A DNA stretch of 64,000 bases from Anolis sagrei (taxonomy: Eukaryota; Chordata; Lepidosauria; Squamata; Anolidae): NCBI RefSeq assembly GCF_037176765.1, contig NC_090034.1, forward strand, positions 97,239,500-97,303,499. The letters run 5' to 3'. The position numbers were made by a program, and so were the translations under genes. Every line of letters starts with the position of its first letter. Within the stretch, counting starts at the first letter, position 1. A model generated the notes under the pieces. It saw only the letters and a list, made by a program, of their open reading frames with translations, did not search any database and had not been told where the DNA came from. This document shows positions 58,601 to 64,000 of this stretch, one piece after another.

Positions 58601-61198
58601 ATTGAGTATCTGTGCCAAGTTTGTCCAGATCCATCATTGTTTGAGTCCACAGTGCTCTCTGGGTGTAGGTGAACTACAACTCCAAAACTCAAGGTCATTG
58701 TCCACCAAACCCGTAAAGTATTTTCTGTTGGTCATGGGGGTTTTGTGTGCCAAGTTTGGTTCAATTCGATCATTGGTGTAGTTCCTAATGCTCCTTGATT
58801 GTAGGTGAACTATAAATCCCAGCAACTACAACTCCCAAATGACAAAAATCAATCCCTCCCCCAACCCGACCAATATTCAAATTTTGCGTACGGGGTATTT
58901 GTGCCAAATTTGGTCCAGTGAATGAAAATATATCCTGTATATCAGATATTTACATTACGATTCATAACAGTAGCAAAATTACAGTTATGAAGTAGCAATG
59001 AAAATAATTGTATGGTTGGGGGCCACCACAACATGAGGAACTGTATTAAGGGGTAATGGCATTAGGAAGGTTGAGAGCCACTGTTCTACACTATGTCATT
59101 TGTGGTGTGACCTTGTTTATTCTCTGGAGTGGAATCCAATGCGTCAGAAATGTATCTAAAAATTACTTATTTTGTATCACACTCACGGTTTTCTATCCTG
59201 TTAATTTAATTTCTGTTTTCAGTATTCCCCTGCCTGGGTTTTTATATATTCACTACATTTCTAGTCCTCTTCACACAGCTGGCAAAGCAGGCTGGTGAAT
59301 GAAAGATGTCTCAATGAGATAGCCTTGGAGCTCTGTTGTAAGGAATTAACATTAAAATTCTGCGTCCTAAACCAATTCAATTAATGTTTTGTTTCTGTAC
59401 ATAGCTCCTTCTTTTCCTGATCACCAAGAAATTCTCTGACTCTGTCAAGAACCTAGTGCTTGGAAACTTGGCTCATGCTTCCAAAATGTCGTCCTTCGTC
59501 CACCATATATATCTCTTAGATGAAATGGTTGCCTATATTAAAATCCTCTTGCCTTATTTGCAGTCTAAGTTGGGTGGACTTGAGCTTTCTGGAAGCCTAG
59601 ACTTCTCCCCAGTGCATTCAAAGAAATGCTGAAATATTTTACCAGAAGGAATGGTGATTCAAGGTGTCCCACTTTCAGAAGCAGAATGAAGATCTCAGTT
59701 TTGAGATTATTGCAGGGTTGAGTATGTCTTACCTAAAATCATAGAATCCTAGAGTTGGATGAGACCTCGTGGGCCATCCAGTCCAACCCCATTCTGCCAA
59801 GAAGCAGGAAAATTGCATTCAAAGCACCCCTGACAAATGGCCATCCAGCCTCTGTTTAAAAGTTTCCAAAGAAGGATCCTCCACCACACTCCGGGGCAGA
59901 GACTTCCACTGCTTAATAGCTCTCACAGTTAGGAAGTTTTTTCTAATGTTCAGGTGAAATCTCTTTTCTTTCCTGTTGTTTGAAGCCATTGTTCCATTGC
60001 GTCCCAGTTTCCAGGGCAGCAGAAAACAAGCTTGCTCCCTCCTCCCTATGACTTCCCCTCACATCTTGATCCATGGCCCTCATCATGTCTCCTCAGCCTT
60101 CTCTTCTGCAGGCTAAACATGCCTAGCTCTTTAAGCTGCTCCTCATATGGCTTATTCTTCAGACCCTTGATCGTTTTAGCCTCCCTCCTCTGATCACATT
60201 CTAGCTTGTTAACATCTCCCTTCAATTATGGTGCCCAGAATTGGACACAGTATTCCAGGTGTGGTCTGACCAAGGCAGAATAGAAGCGTACCAGAAGTGT
60301 TATGGATTTCAGATTTAGGGTGTGGCGTGGAATACCTGCATCTGCACATATGTTCATACGGAGATATTTTGTACGTGGGGTCTAGGTGTAAACATGCATT
60401 TCATTTATGTTCCTTATATACCCTGCCTGAAAGTAATTTTATATAATACTAGCCACCCCCTGCCACGCGTTTCTGTGGCCCAGTCTGTGTTTTTGCATGG
60501 CCCAGTATGTGTTTTTTGTGTGTGGGCCGCGTTTCTGTGGCCCAGTATGTGTTTTTTGTGTGTATATATTTGTATGTTTGTATATATGTCGTTTTGTGCA
60601 TGCATTGTAATGTATTTTTTATTTTTTGGCTTTTAAAGTCTCTTTCACTGTATTTTTCAATGTTTTTATGAGTGATGGTCATACATTGGCCTGATAGGTG
60701 TGTTTTGTCCAAATTTCTTGTCAATTTGCCCAGTGGTTTTTGAGTTATGTTAATTCCACAAATGAACATTACATTTTTATTTATATAGATTAGTCTATGA
60801 AACAAAGTTTGTATATATGGAATCATCAGAAAGCAATGTTATCACCATCTTAGCCTTTCCTGTGGGCAATTTTGGATTTTGAAGATTTCAAATTTCTGGA
60901 TAAGTGATGCTCAACATATATCTTTTCACCAGTGGCTTTGGGATTTGGTTTTGAATTTTTTAAATGCCTGTAACTGCCTGCTTTTCTGTAATGCCGTTTA
61001 ACATCAGCCGTCACTTGTCCAGGATGCTGTTCTCTTCCAGAATCCTTTCTTTTCCTGATTGTTTCCTGCTTTTGGACTGTCTTGTCATCATAAGGCCATT
61101 TCTTGATCTCCTTCCAGATTTCCTCTTCAAATTCCTGGTAATTGGAAGTGCCGGAACGGGGAAGTCCTGCCTCCTGCATCAGTTCATTGAAAACAAAT
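52641..61198 (+). CDS. RAB4B: Rab GTPase RAB4B, exons 1-2, 3'-partial
   Basis: RAB4B controls fast recycling from early endosomes to the plasma membrane. Exon 1 is 52641-52656 (MSETY plus one base, donor GTAAAG); exon 2 is 61118-61198 (acceptor CTTCCAG, donor GTGAGT). Joined: [16 protein letters not shown]-loop GSAGTGKS 15-22, then [10 protein letters not shown], 32 residues plus one base. Ser16 and Asn31 ([13 protein letters not shown]) follow RAB4B; RAB4A has VIGNAGTG and FIEKK. The N-terminus MSETY resembles RAB4A, but neighbours SNRPA and MIA fix RAB4B. Switches, the remaining G motifs and the C-terminal cysteines lie beyond the window. Intron 1 (8.5 kb) is packed with repeats. Confidence 0.95.
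52831..52982. mobile_element. foldback hAT MITE in RAB4B intron 1
   Basis: CAGGCATGGGGAAACTTGGG and CCCAAGTTTCCCCATGTCTG are inverted ends of a near-perfect hairpin. Flanks CTTTAAAG (52823-52830) and CTTTAAAA (52983-52990). It looks young. Confidence 0.9.
52983..53164 (-). mobile_element. SINE remnant, antisense
   Basis: 53060-53145 (GGTTTGCCATGGCCTTCCTC, then TGAGAGAGTGTGACCCACTC) is the reverse of the body of the SINE at 4.9 kb. Confidence 0.6.
53165..53668. repeat. minisatellite made of MITE units
   Basis: About seven units of 60-75 bp, each with ATAATCCAGATTATCAAAG, GAGAATCCACAT and TCTGCTTTGAACTGGATTA. The units are halves of the MITE at 49.1 kb. Confidence 0.88.
53669..53937 (+). mobile_element. 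ACA-type tRNA-derived SINE, full length
   Basis: GGAGCCCCCGGTGGCGCAGT, box B GGTTCGAATCC, CACACCAGAAGCAACTTGCAG, tail GGTCGCTCCTGATACGAC plus A run. Confidence 0.93.
53949..54345 (+). mobile_element. CR1 LINE 3' part, old
   Basis: It codes in pieces for ALRFRGHALREQLKELG-like wording (GAGGCCATGCCCTATGAGGA on DNA), then AACTTCCTAACAGTAAGAG. It is heavily diverged compared with the copy at 21.2 kb. Confidence 0.75.
54346..55198. other. RAB4B intron 1, no feature recognised
   Basis: Unique-looking AT-rich intron sequence. Confidence 0.4.
55199..55939 (+). mobile_element. SPIN-like hAT
   Basis: The left end is slightly shortened (CAGTGGTCCTAATGCCGTG) and the right end is GGTTGAGAAACGCTG. The flanks TCTTATAG and TCTTGTGG are a worn duplication (6 of 8). 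A G run lies at about 55411-55427. Confidence 0.85.
55962..56035 (+). mobile_element. BovB 3' tip
   Basis: GTCCATGAGGTCACGAAGAG, then GACTGAACGAATGAACAACA; the last 75 bases of the family seen at 44.2 kb. Confidence 0.82.
56103..56331. mobile_element. Penelope-like element, head-to-head dimer with one target duplication
   Basis: The antisense tip (TTGTCAAAGGCTTTCATGGC) and the sense tip (GCCCGAAAAAACCTACAACA) face outward. AAATGAAAATAT flanks the pair exactly (56091-56102 and 56332-56343). Confidence 0.92.
56457..57318. mobile_element. Penelope-like element, head-to-head, unequal arms
   Basis: Antisense 56457-56770 (GGTTGCTGTGGGTTTCCCGG). Sense 56771-57318 codes for [20 protein letters not shown] and [10 protein letters not shown] and ends CCTTCAACAACACA. 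Confidence 0.87.
57319..58338. other. RAB4B intron 1, no feature recognised
   Basis: Unique-looking intron sequence with no repeat match that I can support. Confidence 0.4.
58339..59083 (-). mobile_element. SPIN-like hAT, reverse
   Basis: CAGCGTTTCTCAACTTTGGG to GGTTGAGAGCCACTG. Flanks TTCTACAG (58331-58338) and TTCTACAC (59084-59091), 7 of 8. Confidence 0.92.
59084..59737. other. RAB4B intron 1, no feature recognised
   Basis: Unique-looking intron sequence. Confidence 0.4.
59738..60298 (-). mobile_element. CR1 LINE 3' end, antisense
   Basis: AATCATAGAATCCTAGAGTT, then CCATCCAGTCCAACCCCATT and the reversed ORF end (CTCACAGTTAGGAAGTTTTT). Confidence 0.9.
60448..60792 (+). repeat. unclassified interspersed repeat (CTAGC..TTTATTTATATAG family)
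   Basis: ATACTAGCCACCCCCTGCC, a small internal triplication of CTGTGGCCCAGT.TGTGT, GAGTGATGGTCATACATTGG, and the end TTTTTATTTATATAGATT. Confidence 0.7.
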
Positions 61199-61666
61199 GT
61201 GAGTTGTTTTTTTAAAAAAATCTGTATCAAATGCTATACCACATGCAGTATACAAGAAATTAAAAATAAAAGGCAGTATAATGGAAACCACTTGACGTAC
61301 AACCTAAATAAAGTCATGATAGATAGAGGGAAGTGAACATTGCCAAGATTTAAAATGCAGGAGTGCTGCAGCAAAGTGAATTAAATGAATGCCATTTTAA
61401 AAGCCCATTTAAAAGCAGGGATCTGGATAATATTCTTCCACAGAGATAATTGGGTATGCTGAGCTCCACAGCAGGAAAGAGCCCTTTTATCATTCCTCCA
61501 ACTAAAGTTGTGCCGGCAGGAGAGATGTTGCCTGCCTGAACTGAATGTTCTCTGTGTTCTTCTCATGCATCTGTTCAATTGATTTTGAAGCAGTTCTCAT
61601 AAGATATTCTTACTTTGAGGGGTGGAGACAGGAGCATGTCTATGTCAAGGAAAATAATATGTAGCA
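61199..61666. other. start of RAB4B intron 2, no feature recognised
   Basis: Unique-looking AT-rich intron sequence after the exon 2 donor. Confidence 0.4.
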
Positions 61667-61995
61667 TAGGTAAAGGTAAAGGTTTTCCCCTGACATTAAG
61701 TCCAGTCGTGTCCGACTCTGGGATGTGGTGCTCATCTCCATTTCTAAGCCAAAGAACCAGCGTTGTCCGTAGACACCTCCAAGGTCATGTGGCCAGCATG
61801 ACTGCATGGAGAGCTGTTACCTTCCCGCCGGAGTGGTACCTATTGATCTACTCACATTTGCATGTTTTCAAACTGCTAGGTTGGGAGAAACTGGGGCTGA
61901 CAGCGTAAGCTTGCACCACTCCCCGGATTCGAACCTGCAACCTTTCTTTCAACAAGTTTAGCAGCTCAGTGGTTTAACCCACTGCACCATCGACA
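61667..61995 (-). mobile_element. Sauria-type SINE (BovB tail), antisense, near full length
   Basis: GGTAAAGGTAAAGGTTTTCC tail reversed, CCAGTCGTGTCCGACTCTGG, ACACCTCCAAGGTCATGTGG, then reversed box B GGATTCGAACCTGC and box A TGGTTTAACCCACTGCACCA. Confidence 0.92.
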
Positions 61996-62019
61996 TAGTG
62001 GCCTCTTATCTTGTTCAAA

Positions 62020-62398
62020 GCCATTGCAGAATGTTTGACGACACTGCGTTGGAAATGCCATGAAAGTCATTCATTTCAGAAAAGCATTTGTTAAGGTCTC
62101 CCATAATATTTTGATTAGTAAATTTTGAAAAACATGGGATTCATGTCAGCTAGAACCATAATTGGTTGGAAAACCATGCTGAAAGAGACATCATCAATGG
62201 CTGTGCTTCAGATTGGAAGGACATATCTATTAGAGTGTCTCAGGGGTTTGTCCTAGAGCCATTTGTCTTCAACGTTTTTATCAGTGACTTAGATGGAGGG
62301 AATCCTTCGCAAGTTTGCAAATGATTCAAAACTGAGAGGAGGGCTAACACATTGGAAGATAGGAACAGAGATCGTAAAACTAGAAAATTGGGCAGAAA
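62020..62398 (+). mobile_element. CR1 LINE internal RT fragment
   Basis: It codes for VSQGFVLEPFVFNVFISDLD-type wording (RT motif B region), with the following FADD region broken. No 3' end. Confidence 0.68.
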
Positions 62399-62754
62399 CT
62401 ACTGTATATACTCAAGTATAAGCCTAGTTTTTCAGCCCTTTTTTAGGTTGAAAAAGTCCCTCTCGGCTTATACTCGGGTCAAGGTTATTTATTTTACTCT
62501 GTTATTATTATTACTTTTATCATTTTACTCTATGATTATTATCATTATTACATTTATTATTTTACTCTTTATTATTATTACACTAGCTGTACCTGCCACG
62601 CATTGCTGTGGCCAACCTTCCCTCTCTTTTTCTCTCCTCTTTTCTTTCTCCTTCCTTCCTTGTTTTCCTCTTCCCTTCCTTACCCCCTTTCTTTCCCTTT
62701 CCCTTTCTCCCTTCTCTACCTATTCTTGGACTTCAACTCCCAGCACTCCTCCTG

Positions 62755-62787
<33 letters not shown>

Positions 62788-63330
62788 AATTGGAAATATG
62801 CATGGGATACTCTCAAAGAAATCCAAGGAGAAGAAAGCTTGTAGCTTGGAAACAGTGCATTTGCATCCTCCTCCTCTGCTAAAGGGCCTGGTCTACAGGA
62901 TGCTGGGAGCTGTAGTCCGAAAGAGAGTGTGGATATGCTATTGTGTTTTGTTTGCCAGGAGGAGTTGTTTTTGCATATGCGCTGTAGCGTCTTTTATTGT
63001 TTTGGCTTTTAAAGTCTCTTCTATTGTGTTTTTCAGTGTTTTCATGAGTGATGGTCACTTGTTGGCCTGATAGGTGTATTATGTCCAAATTTGGTGTCAA
63101 TTCATCCAGTGGTTTTTGAGTTATGTTAATCCCACAAACGAACATTACATGTTTATTTATATAGATTTATTATTTTACTCTATTATTACTGTTGCTATTA
63201 TATTTCCATTATTTTACTCTATTGTTATTATGATTACATTTATTATTTTAATCTCTTTATTGTTATTGGAAGAATGCATAACCACATTTACTTTGAAGAA
63301 GGATAGAATAATGGTTTAATCACAGTTGGA
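62399..63330 (+). mobile_element. AT-rich, probably mariner-like, element with another repeat inserted
   Basis: It opens TACTGTATATACTCAAGTAT with a small hairpin (TTTTTCAGCCC..GGTTGAAAAA). ATTATTACATTT-type units lie either side of 62583-63168, which is a complete copy of the CTAGCTGT..TTTATTTATATAG repeat holding a pyrimidine-rich patch and (CTAT)n. Confidence 0.6.
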
Positions 63331-63629
63331 CAGTCTTAAGACAAATGTATGGAAATTGAGTTTTCTTCGGTTATATAAGGCTGTTTTGACAGAACACTGA
63401 AAACTTTCACATGAAGCAAATCACTGATGGAAGGAAAAGCACTTCCCCACTTCCTTCCTGTGCTGCAACAGGCTGTGAAAGAGTTACACAGGATGCCTTC
63501 CTTGAGTGGTGCACTACAATTGCATCTTCATGCTGTAACCACTTCTCTTTTATCCCATCATTTACATCCCTCTGTCCACTGGTCCATTGCCCCTTTAGCC
63601 GTAAATCAGATGTTTGTGGTATTTAATAA
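63331..63629. other. RAB4B intron 2, no feature recognised
   Basis: Unique-looking intron sequence ahead of a LINE tail. Confidence 0.35.
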
Positions 63630-64000
63630 TAATAATAATAATAATAATCATCATCATCATCTTTACTTATACCCTACCACCATCTCCCAGAGGGACTCGG
63701 GGCAGCTCACAAAGCGCTCAAAGGCGCAAACATGCAAAATACAAAAAGTGCAAAAACAATAACACAAAAGCAATAACAACTAACATAAACATCACCCCCC
63801 CCCCCCAGCTCAGATCAGTAAAATGCAACAATAGCTGCAGGAATAAAACAACAGCAATCAATATCAGGCTCATAAAGTGCACGGTGAGATAGTCTCTAGG
63901 TCCTCAAATATGTTCATTAAGGTCAAAGGTTTGTTGAAACAGCCATGTCTTCAATTGTATATGGAAGGCTTGGAGAGTGGCTGTTAGCCTAATTGGGCGC
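63630..64000 (-). mobile_element. L2-type LINE 3' end, antisense, runs off the window
   Basis: (AAT)n/(CAT)n, then TTTACTTATACCCTACCACC and GGGACTCGGGGCAGCTCAC, the reverse of the L2-type tail at 46.4 kb. The coding part would follow at about 63930. Confidence 0.85.

Overview
This is vertebrate nuclear DNA. It carries spliced genes with GT-AG introns and a dense load of old transposons, and it very probably comes from a squamate reptile, most likely an iguanian or anole-type lizard. That rests on the repeats: BovB, CR1 and L2 LINEs, a BovB-tailed Sauria-type SINE, many Penelope-like elements with a GIY-YIG endonuclease, and many SPIN-like hAT elements. The species cannot be fixed from the sequence alone.

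Four host genes lie on the + strand. (1) SNRPA (U1A) covers 1-4464, cut at its 5' end; its 3' UTR keeps the two ATTGCAC boxes of the U1A autoregulatory element. (2) MIA has four exons between 8142 and 10818 and looks complete. (3) A Rho GTPase of the RHOU/RHOV (Wrch/Chp) group has three exons between 31378 and 37123. It is complete, and its promoter side carries a CpG-rich minisatellite with 17 exact octamer (ATGCAAAT) motifs. (4) RAB4B has its promoter and exons 1-2 between about 52400 and 61198, and continues past the window. SNRPA-MIA-RAB4B is the gene order of human 19q13; as far as I recall, the Rho-like gene has no counterpart at that place in mammals.

Layout: 1-4.8 kb SNRPA with a hAT and a GATA/GGAT array in introns; 4.8-8.1 kb intergenic LINE and SINE debris; 8.1-10.8 kb MIA, with a Penelope-like element and a 5S-rRNA-derived SINE in introns; 10.8-30 kb nested transposons, including a 1.76-kb CR1-derived palindrome at 24.7-26.5 kb and an L2 with a long open RT frame at 26.7-28.1 kb; 30.1-31.3 kb the octamer array; 31.4-37.1 kb the Rho-like gene; 37-52 kb repeats with little unique DNA; 52.4-64 kb the 5' part of RAB4B.

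The four genes share no pathway: splicing (U1A), a secreted SH3-like matrix protein (MIA), actin/adhesion signalling (Rho-like) and endosome recycling (RAB4B). The points most worth a second look are the octamer array, a decayed second copy of the RAB4B core promoter about 0.7 kb upstream of the real one, head-to-head Penelope insertions (some bounded by one 12-bp target duplication), and two insertions bounded by direct repeats of about 110 bp. No retroviral, LTR, Polinton or CRISPR element was recognised. Names used below: LINE-V is a LINE with a C-terminal C2H2-like finger and a TAAG-repeat tail; LINE-X is a LINE ending GTTGCTCC...ACGATAAATAAA; PLE means Penelope-like element.
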